Translations under genes and position numbers: made by a program | Notes under the pieces: model-generated | What the model saw: the letters and a program-made list of their open reading frames with translations, nothing else | Told to the model about the DNA's origin: nothing | The model's database searches: none | Part shown: piece by piece, positions 1 to 5,891 of the stretch | Layout of the letters: every line of letters starts with the position of its first letter | How positions within the stretch are numbered: position 1 is the stretch's first letter | Source of the DNA: an uncultured Bacilli bacterium | GTDB lineage: Bacteria; Bacillota_I; Bacilli_A; RF39; UBA660 | Assembly (NCBI GenBank): GCA_944372275.1 | Contig: CALVYO010000077.1 | Location: 1-6,051 of the forward strand | DNA: 6,051 bases | Direction: 5' to 3'

Positions 1-19
1 CTAACTCTTTGATATCAAC

Positions 20-42
20 AAAAAGTGGAGCCTTTCGGCTCC
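20..42 (-). terminator. Intrinsic terminator of the minus-strand PHP-ATPase operon
   Basis: Read on the minus strand, GGAGCC and GGCTCC form a perfect 6-bp, GC-rich stem closed by a GAAA (GNRA) tetraloop. Two bases later follow five T residues. In this AT-rich setting it is the clearest GC stem in the window. It lies about 200 bases past the stop of the small gene at 244-486, with no other minus-strand gene between, so it most likely ends that transcript. The plus-strand reading lacks a U run. Confidence 0.75.
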
Positions 43-90
43 TTCAGGGGGAAATCTAAATATCGGTTCGTGACAATTTAATAATAGCCT

Positions 91-115
91 AAAGTCTTAT
101 ATTATAAGGCTTTTT
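91..115 (+). terminator. Probable plus-strand intrinsic terminator
   Basis: AAAGTCTTAT (91-100) pairs with ATAAGGCTTT (104-113), giving ten pairs including one G-T wobble around a three-base ATT loop. The T run reaches 115, so the U tract is on the plus strand. No plus-strand gene ends inside the window before it, so it would serve a unit beyond the left edge. The remaining bases up to 243 show no gene; the short open frames at 1-73 lack start codons or are broken. Confidence 0.5.
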
Positions 116-243
116 CATTTTCTTAAATTTACTAAAGTTTATAAAAATAACTTAATTTTCTGAATTTAGTATCTAGATTTGGTATCTGGAAATCTAATAT
201 AACAATTACTCAATACTTCAATATATAATAATCAGAAATAATC

Positions 244-486
244 TTATTCTAAATCCAATTGTGATATTATTCGTTTCCTTTTTCTAGGATTTGCTAAAGC
301 ATTTAATTCTTTAACAGTTTGATCTATTACTTTTTTTTCTTCCTCTGACAAAGTTCCATAATTTGTTATTTCCAATTGTTCTCCATCATATAATTTATCA
401 GCAAACTCTATATAATCAAATTTTTCTTTTGTTTCGTCATTTATAAAATTCACCGAATTTCCATTCTTTTCAATTTTATATTTCAT
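244..486 (-). CDS. Small protein of unknown function, overlapping the PHP-ATPase gene
   Basis: An 80-residue soluble protein that I do not recognise. It has an acidic N-terminal two thirds with beta-like character (MKYKIEKNG), then a predicted helix from about residue 46 to 65 (LSEEEKKVIDQTVKELNALA). A very basic PRKRKR cluster follows at about residues 67-72, and the tail is acidic. There is no signal peptide or membrane segment. Two ATGs are adjacent (487-489 and 484-486). The second is chosen because it sits six bases from the GGAGG at 493-497, whereas the first is only three away. The reading frame overlaps the 3' end of the PHP-ATPase gene by 11 bases and its ribosome binding site lies inside that gene, so the two should be translated together. 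Such coupling suggests a partner, inhibitor or accessory subunit of the ATPase, which is inference only. Confidence 0.8.
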   Translation of the reverse strand: MKYKIEKNGNSVNFINDETKEKFDYIEFADKLYDGEQLEITNYGTLSEEEKKVIDQTVKELNALANPRKRKRIISQLDLE

Positions 487-2821
487 CATTTTCCTCCTTA
501 TATGTTTTTATGTTGTATTTTTTAAATCTTTTCTTTATAGACTTCTTTCCACCATCAGTTATATCAGCAATAATATCCAAACATTTTTTATCAAATATTT
601 TGTTTTCTATATAATTAGACCTAATAGTAATATTGTCGCCATTTGCTCTGCAATATATTATATTTTCTGCATCTGCTAAAACTGGAATGGTTGCATTATG
701 GCTAACAATAATAATTTGCTTCTTAGTTTTTGACTTTTTTATATCATTTATTAGTTTATTATTTATATATTTATTGGCTAAATTATCTTCTGGTTGGTCA
801 ATTATTAATGGTGCCTCATCTTTACCGTATTGCAAAATCAACTCTGTTAAAACTGCTGTTTTCCATCCAGGACTTAACTCTTCCCATTTTCTTTTATCAG
901 AAGTAATTATTTTATAATCATATTTGTTGGACGAAGTAAATTTAGAAAAAATCTTTTGTTTAAAAACATCATAGTTATCAATTTTATATGATTTATTCAA
1001 CTTATCCAAAAACAAATCGGATGGTTTTATTTTTTCAAAATCAGTTATCTTATTATCGTTTTTTAAAAAATCATTGATATAATCTATGATATTGTTTTTT
1101 GTTATTTCCAACTTGTTTTCAATAAATAATTGATGACCAGAAATAATTATAGGCTTTGATTGTACCTTATAAGAAAATTTGGCTAATTCATTTAAAGCTT
1201 TATCAAATTTTTTTCTTTCCTCTAAATATTTTGATATATATAATAGTGCTTTCTCATAATTACTATTTTTTGTTTTTATCTCATTATCATCATATTTGTA
1301 ATTTTCGTCGAATTCTGTTTTATGTTTTTTTATTATTTTCCTAATATATTTTTCAAAATAACTCTTTTTATATGCAGTATCTAGTTTTTGTTTAATAGAT
1401 TCTATTTCTTCTTTTATATCTTCTATATAAATATTAGTTTTGCTAAATTTATATATTTCATCTAAATAATCTTGATGCTTTTCATATTCATCTTCATTAT
1501 AATCTAACTTATCAATAATATTTTCCTTTGGAAATAGTTTTTCTAGTGGATTTTCTCGTTTACTCTTAAACAAAATTAAATTATCTAAATTAGTTAATGC
1601 CATTAAATTATTTTGGTAAACTTCTATTAGTTCAACGGCATTAAGGAGATTTGCTAATACATTATGAAGTTTATTTAATTTATCAGAAGTTTTTCGTTTA
1701 GATTGTTCAGTGGGTCCAAACATCTGCTTTATTAAAGGAATATCCTCGATTTTATTTTTATTTGCAACATCTGATATAAAATTTTGATTTATATAATATG
1801 GAACAAAACCAACAGGATTATCAACCACCAATCCATCAAAGTCATATTTTACTGAATAATCAATCTTACCTAGTTTAGGATTTATTTCTTTTACAAGAGT
1901 ATCAACTAATAAACTCTTACCAGATGATGATTCTCCAATAATAACATTTAATCCCTGTTTAAAATTAACATCGATATCTAGCAAATCATTTTTTATTTTG
2001 TATCCATGTATATATTCCTCATATAAATTTGGAATATTTTCGGAATATATTAAACGATTTGATTCTGATAAAGCTATTCTTAATCCTTCAAAAGTTGGTT
2101 CTGCAATAATCCATGTTGGTATAAATTTTTCAGCCTTATCATCTTTTGGATTCGGATATTTTGTTGGATTATAATTATCAGAACAGGTAATTAAATTAGT
2201 GAACTCATCTATTCCTAGTTTTTTGAAATAATTCTTTGTTTTTTCCTTTCCAGAAGTGGTTCTGGCTGTAAAACCATCAAATTGATTATAGTATAAAACT
2301 TTTTCCATTACATTATCAAATTTTATTCCTTTAGGCATTGCTTTATCAAATGTACTATGATTTTGTCCACCATGTGGAAGAAGTATAAAATCATAATCGT
2401 TAAAAGTATTAATTATTTCTTCTAATTTTGGAATATCTTTATAATCTTCTTTATCAATTTCTTTTTTTGGATATAGCATATCAAGTTTTTCATTTATTTT
2501 GTCTATATTATCACCATTTATTTCCACATTAAAGAATATATGGCAATGATATGGCTTTTTCTTTGTATCATAACTTACATGTAATTCAGCACCCAATATT
2601 AAGTAATACATATCTGGCAATTTATTCAAATAAATTTTCTTATTTATTATGTTATGATCAGTAAATGATATAAGTTTTTTCTTATCACAAGATATCTTAT
2701 TAATATTTTTTATCAGTGCATCAATATCATATTCAACCCCATCTTTAATTTTATTTGGATTTTCAGATGTATGAATATGCAAGTCTGTATAAACGGGTTC
2801 AAATGACTCTTTTCTAATCAT
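476..2821 (-). CDS. PHP-domain plus SMC/ABC-like ATPase (TrlF-family-like)
   Basis: A 781-residue two-domain protein. The N-terminal PHP (metal-dependent phosphoesterase) domain shows DLHIHT at 13-18, FTDHN at 53-57, GAELHV at 77-82, H92 and H94, LPHGG at 148-152 and CSDNY at 213-217. A position where PHP proteins usually carry a second histidine (D-x-H) is Y217 here. The ATPase has Walker A GESSSGKS at 296-303, a Q-loop-like glutamine near 346, a long helical insert of roughly 375-640 that may form a coiled coil, an ABC signature-like ELSPGWKT at 648-655, Walker B LIIDQPEDNL at 672-681, and the switch histidine in IIVSHN at 704-709. This architecture matches what I know as TrlF-family AAA-like ATPases; their usual length is somewhat greater. 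The DQPEDN Walker B also recalls RloC/PrrC-type ATPase nucleases. A nucleic-acid-cleaving effector gated by ATP is the likely role, but the substrate is unknown. The ATG at 2821 is preceded by AAGGAAGT at a seven-base spacing. The leader contains a terminator-like hairpin. Confidence 0.9.
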   Translation of the reverse strand: MIRKESFEPVYTDLHIHTSENPNKIKDGVEYDIDALIKNINKISCDKKKLISFTDHNIINKKIYLNKLPDMYYLILGAELHVSYDTKKKPYHCHIFFNVEINGDNIDKINEKLDMLYPKKEIDKEDYKDIPKLEEIINTFNDYDFILLPHGGQNHSTFDKAMPKGIKFDNVMEKVLYYNQFDGFTARTTSGKEKTKNYFKKLGIDEFTNLITCSDNYNPTKYPNPKDDKAEKFIPTWIIAEPTFEGLRIALSESNRLIYSENIPNLYEEYIHGYKIKNDLLDIDVNFKQGLNVIIGESSSGKSLLVDTLVKEINPKLGKIDYSVKYDFDGLVVDNPVGFVPYYINQNFISDVANKNKIEDIPLIKQMFGPTEQSKRKTSDKLNKLHNVLANLLNAVELIEVYQNNLMALTNLDNLILFKSKRENPLEKLFPKENIIDKLDYNEDEYEKHQDYLDEIYKFSKTNIYIEDIKEEIESIKQKLDTAYKKSYFEKYIRKIIKKHKTEFDENYKYDDNEIKTKNSNYEKALLYISKYLEERKKFDKALNELAKFSYKVQSKPIIISGHQLFIENKLEITKNNIIDYINDFLKNDNKITDFEKIKPSDLFLDKLNKSYKIDNYDVFKQKIFSKFTSSNKYDYKIITSDKRKWEELSPGWKTAVLTELILQYGKDEAPLIIDQPEDNLANKYINNKLINDIKKSKTKKQIIIVSHNATIPVLADAENIIYCRANGDNITIRSNYIENKIFDKKCLDIIADITDGGKKSIKKRFKKYNIKTYKEENDEI

Positions 2822-2842
2822 TTAATTCACTTCCTTACTACT

Positions 2843-2890
2843 AAAAAAACGCCAATACAAAACCTTATAAAATATAAGCCTGTACTAGCG
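2843..2890 (-). terminator. Leader hairpin with U tract: attenuator, or terminator of the upstream operon
   Basis: On the minus strand CGCTAGTACA (2881-2890) pairs fully with TGTATTGGCG (2850-2859), eight Watson-Crick pairs plus two G-U wobbles. An inner stem CTTATA/TATAAG (2873-2878 with 2864-2869) closes on a three-base TTT loop. GG and GTTT form the internal loop. Seven T residues (2843-2849) follow at once, the textbook form of an intrinsic terminator. It lies only 22 bases before the start of the PHP-ATPase gene and downstream of a probable promoter at 2909-2917. Transcripts of that gene must therefore read through it. It could also end the HAD-phosphatase operon, whose stop is about 120 bases upstream. 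Confidence 0.7.
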
Positions 2891-2908
2891 CTTCCTTTTT
2901 ATATATCA

Positions 2909-2917
2909 ATTATATCA
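2909..2917 (-). promoter_or_regulatory. Probable extended -10 promoter of the PHP-ATPase operon
   Basis: The minus strand reads TGATATAAT: a perfect TATAAT (2909-2914) with the upstream TG of an extended -10 element. The bases at the expected -35 position (about 2932-2937, GATAAA) match poorly, so the promoter may depend on the extended -10 or on an activator. Transcription would start near 2902, giving a leader of about 80 bases that contains the hairpin at 2843-2890. Confidence 0.5.
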
Positions 2918-2944
2918 CAAATTTAACTTTTTTTATCATATTTT

Positions 2945-3005
2945 ATGACACAATGACACATTGTTTGCGAGTACCCTACATGCATTTATAGTGTCATAGT
3001 GTCAT
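2945..3005. repeat. Opposed tandem ATGACAC repeats (large inverted repeat)
   Basis: On the plus strand ATGACACA occurs twice in perfect tandem (2945-2960). On the minus strand ATGACACT occurs twice in perfect tandem (its plus-strand complement spans about 2990-3005). The arms 2945-2959 and 2991-3005 are therefore a 15-bp inverted repeat with a single central mismatch, separated by 31 bases. It begins just past the stop of the HAD gene and lies about 43 to 104 bases upstream of the predicted start of transcription of the PHP-ATPase operon. Four copies of one heptamer in this geometry suggest binding of a dimeric or tetrameric regulator, possibly with looping. A structured RNA is less likely given the AT-rich 31-base loop. 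Confidence 0.7.
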
Positions 3006-3010
3006 TTTCT

Positions 3011-3790
3011 TTATTTCTTTTTAAATGTTAGTCCTTTTTCTGATTTAATAGGATAAATAAAATTTACTAAATCTACAAATTCTTTATAACTTTGAATGCT
3101 ATAATCAGTTATCTCATTAATTTTTTCTCTATCTAAATCTGCATATTTATCATAAATATTTACAACTTCAATACCTGCATTCTTGCTTGCTAATACTCCT
3201 GTATAAGAATCTTCAAATATTAAACATTCACTTGGAGATGCATCATAGTATTGCATTATTTTATTATATATTTCAGGATTAGGTTTCTTATTTTTTACAT
3301 CTTCTTTTCTAGTAATCAAATCAAAAACTTCTGCTATATTCATTTGTTCTAGCATTCTTTTATTCTTTTTAGAATAAATATCTAGTTGAACTTGTGTTGT
3401 CATTGTTGCTAATACTAAAGTAAATCCTAAATCTTTCAACATTAATATTAATTTAACGACATCATGTTTAAAATCCATCTCGTTTTCTAAAACTTCACCT
3501 GATTTATCCCATCTAATATTAAGTAATGTCTGTGCATCTCTAATACTGAAGTTATACTTTTTTATTGGATATTTGCAATATGCCAAATAAATATCACTAT
3601 CTTGATTGCTATGAAGAAAAGCATCTCTTTCTGTTTGTATATTGTCTAAATCTATAGACATTCCTCCAAATTCTTCAATCAGTTTTTGATCTGTTCTATT
3701 CCAAACCCCAATAGAATCAATTAGTGTCCCATCCATATCGAAAATAATATACTTTTTATCTTTTAATTTAAGTTCATTTAGTTGTTTCAT
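3011..3790 (-). CDS. HAD-superfamily phosphatase (subfamily IA, beta-phosphoglucomutase/Gph-like)
   Basis: A 259-residue cytoplasmic hydrolase with all four HAD motifs. Motif I is FDMDGTLID (nucleophile D18, acid/base D20). Motif II is the threonine in LATMTT near 129-131. Motif III is the lysine in NKKPNPEIY near 168-169. Motif IV is IFEDSYTG with E193 and D194. The helical cap inserted between motifs I and II spans about residues 30-110, typical of the group that includes beta-phosphoglucomutase and phosphoglycolate phosphatase. The physiological substrate cannot be read from the sequence. The start is firm: AGGAGG at 3800-3805 sits nine bases before the ATG. The gene follows the zeta-type kinase by 61 bases with no visible terminator or promoter between them, so it is probably the last gene of that operon. 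A phosphatase beside a sugar-nucleotide kinase toxin raises the idea that it removes the toxic phosphorylated product; that is speculation. Ordinary metabolic housekeeping is the alternative. Confidence 0.88.
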   Translation of the reverse strand: MKQLNELKLKDKKYIIFDMDGTLIDSIGVWNRTDQKLIEEFGGMSIDLDNIQTERDAFLHSNQDSDIYLAYCKYPIKKYNFSIRDAQTLLNIRWDKSGEVLENEMDFKHDVVKLILMLKDLGFTLVLATMTTQVQLDIYSKKNKRMLEQMNIAEVFDLITRKEDVKNKKPNPEIYNKIMQYYDASPSECLIFEDSYTGVLASKNAGIEVVNIYDKYADLDREKINEITDYSIQSYKEFVDLVNFIYPIKSEKGLTFKKK

Positions 3791-3851
3791 TAGGTTTTAC
3801 CTCCTATAATCTAATTTGCTTTATTATCATTAGAATTAATTATTTTTTATG

Positions 3852-4697
3852 TTATTTTTCATTATCGTAGTAACTATTTATTTCACAATAAACACTTTCT
3901 ATTTTCTTTAATTCATCAAATTGTTCTTGTGGTGCCTTTCTATTCATCATACATTGCTTAATATTATTCATTCTTTTTTCATAGATAGTACATGCATGAT
4001 CATTACTTTGTTTTCTAAATTCTTGTAATACCTCTAAGTAATCATTTCCAACTGGTATAACCTTAAATTGATTATCAAATGATACAACATAATTTACTTT
4101 TACACCTAAAGATATGCATTTCGATATGAAATCAGGCAATAAAGTATAACATTTATTATGTGATTCAATATTTGATAATTTAGCATTATCACTTTTTAAT
4201 ATTTCTTTTTCATATCTTTCTCTTGTAGCAAGTAAACTTGCTAAATCTCCTGCTACCACAACATTTAAAACAACATCGTATTCATTAGGAATTGTTTTTA
4301 TTAACTCCAATAAGCTACTATCAATTGGAGCTTTTTCTCTTAAAACTGAATATCTATTTTGTATTGCATAAGAGAAAAGCTCATCACCCCATAAATGTGC
4401 ATCATAATTTGTTAGTTTTGCATAACTTGTTGGATATTTATCCAATATTTCATCAGAATACTTACTCAAATATCTATAATCATCAGAATTTATAATTACA
4501 TACTGAGATAAGTCTTCATGATTTATATAAGTTGTTTTTCCACAACCCGGTTGTCCTACAACAAACATAATAGATGGATTATTTTCAGCAACTCTATCTG
4601 AAAACAATTTCTTCTTTAAAAGTTCTAAAACCACATCATGTTCTTTTTCAGATAGTTTATATTTTTGAATTAATTCTTGTAATAATTGATTGTTCAC
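3852..4697 (-). CDS. Zeta-toxin-family P-loop kinase (PezT-like)
   Basis: Known zeta toxins such as PezT phosphorylate UDP-N-acetylglucosamine and block cell-wall synthesis. With the GTG start this protein has 281 residues, close to the usual zeta length. Visible elements are a helical N-terminus (1-40), Walker A GQPGCGKTT at about 48-56, and NSDDYR at about 70-75 carrying the expected catalytic aspartate. HLWGDELF follows at about 102-109 with the conserved glutamate, then LLATRERYE at about 155-163, matching the arginine-bearing ERYE segment of zeta proteins. The E-G-T-x-R substrate loop of canonical zeta toxins appears replaced by REKAPIDSS, so the substrate may differ. I chose GTG at 4697 because a GGAGG at 4706-4710 lies eight bases before it. 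The ATG at 4712 has no Shine-Dalgarno sequence and overlaps that site. No epsilon-type antitoxin is present; the HTH protein two genes upstream is the candidate antidote. Confidence 0.82.
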   Translation of the reverse strand: MNNQLLQELIQKYKLSEKEHDVVLELLKKKLFSDRVAENNPSIMFVVGQPGCGKTTYINHEDLSQYVIINSDDYRYLSKYSDEILDKYPTSYAKLTNYDAHLWGDELFSYAIQNRYSVLREKAPIDSSLLELIKTIPNEYDVVLNVVVAGDLASLLATRERYEKEILKSDNAKLSNIESHNKCYTLLPDFISKCISLGVKVNYVVSFDNQFKVIPVGNDYLEVLQEFRKQSNDHACTIYEKRMNNIKQCMMNRKAPQEQFDELKKIESVYCEINSYYDNEK

Positions 4698-4705
4698 TTT
4701 TGCAT

Positions 4706-4710
4706 CCTCC
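4706..4710 (-). promoter_or_regulatory. Ribosome binding site deciding a GTG start for the zeta-type gene
   Basis: GGAGG at 4706-4710 on the minus strand overlaps the alternative ATG codon (4710-4712). It stands eight bases from the in-frame GTG at 4697. Upstream of the ATG the sequence is purely AT with no Shine-Dalgarno match, so GTG is the better start. Confidence 0.6.
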
Positions 4711-4738
4711 ATTTTAATTTATATATAATTTTTATAAA

Positions 4739-5239
4739 TTATTTAATTAATCCCATATCTAAAAATAAATCTTCTAAATATCGGTTTTTATCCAAGATAA
4801 TAATTGGATAACTATAATCTTCTTGGTTTCTACTCCAATTATCAAAATTATACATAACATCTTTTATTAATTCATTACTATTTCCTCTTTGCTTATATCT
4901 TTCTAGTAATTTTTTTCTGTTATCATAATCATTAGATGGCAATATAAATAAAAAATCTATATTATTATTAATCAATAGTTCTCTTACATCTAAACTAGAT
5001 GGTACTAATACAATATCATATTTTTTTCTTGCTTCTAAAATAGCATTTAAATAATTATTAGGCCATTCTGGATTTGGAGTTCTAGATGAATCGTATTTCT
5101 TTTTCTCATAATCATTTTTATCAATCATCGAGTAATCACATCTATATGGAGAACTCTGTAAATCGCATACATTTGAATATTTATTACCAACAGTTGTTTT
5201 ACCTAATCCTGCAAATACACTTATAACTTTTCCGTTCAT
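4739..5239 (-). CDS. Small P-loop nucleotide-kinase-like protein
   Basis: A 166-residue protein of the P-loop kinase fold. The Walker A is AGLGKTT (residues 10-16, K14, T15), preceded by the first beta strand VISVF. CDLQSSPYR (25-33) carries an acidic residue in the position used by small nucleotide kinases. DIVLVPSS (75-82) and IDFLFILPS (94-102) look like further core strands. RKKLLERYKQRG (108-119) resembles an arginine-rich LID. The arrangement resembles phage-type nucleoside or nucleotide kinases, but the substrate is unknown. The ATG at 5239 is preferred over one at 5245. AGGAG (5248-5252) is eight bases from the former and only two from the latter. That site overlaps the stop codon of the HTH gene, so translation is probably coupled. 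Lying between a regulator and a zeta-type kinase, it may be a third component of the module, or an independent cargo enzyme. Confidence 0.78.
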   Translation of the reverse strand: MNGKVISVFAGLGKTTVGNKYSNVCDLQSSPYRCDYSMIDKNDYEKKKYDSSRTPNPEWPNNYLNAILEARKKYDIVLVPSSLDVRELLINNNIDFLFILPSNDYDNRKKLLERYKQRGNSNELIKDVMYNFDNWSRNQEDYSYPIIILDKNRYLEDLFLDMGLIK

Positions 5240-5252
5240 CGTCATATCTCCT

Positions 5253-5774
5253 TTAGTTTTTCTTTGGCAACTTACTATAATCATATTTATGTTCTGCTAC
5301 TTCTAATTCATCAAAAGCATATTTTATATCTTCAATAGCTTTATCAATTGTATATAAACTATCTTTATCTTTTTGCATTATTTGCAAGTGTTCTATTGTA
5401 TAAAATAACTTTTGTCTTGCATCACTTACTTTTTTTCTTTTTTCATTATCAAAATCTAGTAATTCTAATTCAGATTTTTTATATTGTTCTATTAAGTCTT
5501 TTAAATCTTTACTAGATTTATTTGCATATTTATCTTTAGAAACATAGAAAAGCATCTCATCATAACCAGCTACCTTTAATAATTTTTGTAATGACATATC
5601 TAATGTTTCAGCAATCTTTCGTAGATCATCAATATCTACTTTTTTTATTTTACCATTAATTAAATCATTTAAAGTACTTCTGCTAATACCTGTTAATTTA
5701 GCAAGTTCTCTTTGTGAAATACCTTTTGCTTCTCTTGCTGATTCAATTAAAATTTTAAGTTCTTCTGAGTTCAT
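5253..5774 (-). CDS. XRE-family HTH regulator, possible PezA-like antitoxin
   Basis: A 173-residue DNA-binding protein. The N-terminal five-helix XRE/Cro domain covers about residues 6-70, with helices LKILIESAREAKG, QRELAKLTGI, SRSTLNDLINGK (recognition helix), DIDDLRKIAETLD and LQKLLKVAG. Residues 85-163 are highly charged and predicted helical, possibly a dimerising or partner-binding coil. Length and layout (HTH, then helical C-terminal part) resemble PezA, the antitoxin of PezT, but I see no clear sequence match there, so this is a hypothesis. The ATG at 5774 is favoured. An in-frame TTG at 5810 would add 12 residues, but it coincides with the predicted transcription start, and an AGGGGAG (5789-5795) lies between the two. 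The 14-base spacing from that site to the ATG is long. It probably represses its own promoter and the divergent plus-strand gene. Confidence 0.87.
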   Translation of the reverse strand: MNSEELKILIESAREAKGISQRELAKLTGISRSTLNDLINGKIKKVDIDDLRKIAETLDMSLQKLLKVAGYDEMLFYVSKDKYANKSSKDLKDLIEQYKKSELELLDFDNEKRKKVSDARQKLFYTIEHLQIMQKDKDSLYTIDKAIEDIKYAFDELEVAEHKYDYSKLPKKN

Positions 5775-5814
5775 AATAACACTTCTTTCTCCCCTTTTGT
5801 CTCTCAACAATTTA

Positions 5815-5843
5815 ATTTTACCACATTTTTATTCAAAAGTCTA
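5815..5843 (-). promoter_or_regulatory. Promoter of the HTH/kinase/zeta operon
   Basis: The minus strand shows TAGACT (5838-5843), a 17-base spacer and TAAAAT (5815-5820), with TG at the extended -10 position (TGGTAAAAT). Transcription would start near 5808. That makes the TTG at 5810 an unlikely translation start and favours the ATG at 5774. Confidence 0.6.
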
Positions 5844-5851
5844 GTTTTTCG

Positions 5852-5867
5852 GTCAAGTTGTATTGAC
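5852..5867. promoter_or_regulatory. Palindromic operator candidate between divergent promoters
   Basis: GTCAA, six bases, then TTGAC form a perfect palindrome that contains most of the -35 box of the rightward promoter. It lies just upstream of the leftward promoter. This is a natural site for the adjacent XRE protein to repress the plus-strand gene. Confidence 0.5.
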
Positions 5868-5891
5868 AATATTTTCGGACGGTGTTATATT
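5863..5891 (+). promoter_or_regulatory. Strong promoter of the truncated plus-strand gene
   Basis: A perfect TTGACA (5863-5868), a 17-base spacer and TATATT (5886-5891) with TG at the extended -10 position (TGTTATATT). It points to the gene starting at 5939 and has the best consensus fit in the window. Confidence 0.75.

Noticed and set aside
1..73. Short open frames on both strands at the left edge
   Set aside because: The plus-strand frames are stopped at 2-4, 10-12 and 57-59. The minus-strand frame through the terminator hairpin has no start codon. None can be supported as a gene end.
169..193. Imperfect direct repeat GTATCTAGATTT / GTATCTGGAAAT
   Set aside because: It is short and imperfect in AT-rich intergenic DNA with nothing nearby that would use it; chance is sufficient.
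633..917. Open frame on the plus strand with hydrophobic translation
   Set aside because: It lies wholly antisense to the ATPase domain of the PHP-ATPase gene, with no ribosome binding site or promoter. The hydrophobic look comes from reading AT-rich lysine/glutamate codons on the opposite strand.
1156..1344. Open frame on the plus strand
   Set aside because: It is antisense to the helical insert of the PHP-ATPase and has a low-complexity Phe/Tyr/Leu-rich translation without a start signal.
2985..3005. TAGTGTC motifs resembling the TAGTGTG nick site of MOBV relaxases
   Set aside because: The match misses the G and the following TTA of the nick site, and no relaxase gene is visible. The tandem repeat structure explains the motif better.
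4292..4495. Open frame on the plus strand
   Set aside because: It is antisense to the middle of the zeta-type gene, with no ribosome binding site and no recognisable motif.
4713..4738. AT-only inverted repeat between the small kinase and zeta genes
   Set aside because: An all A/T stem in an AT-rich gap is expected by chance, and no T run of terminator type follows.
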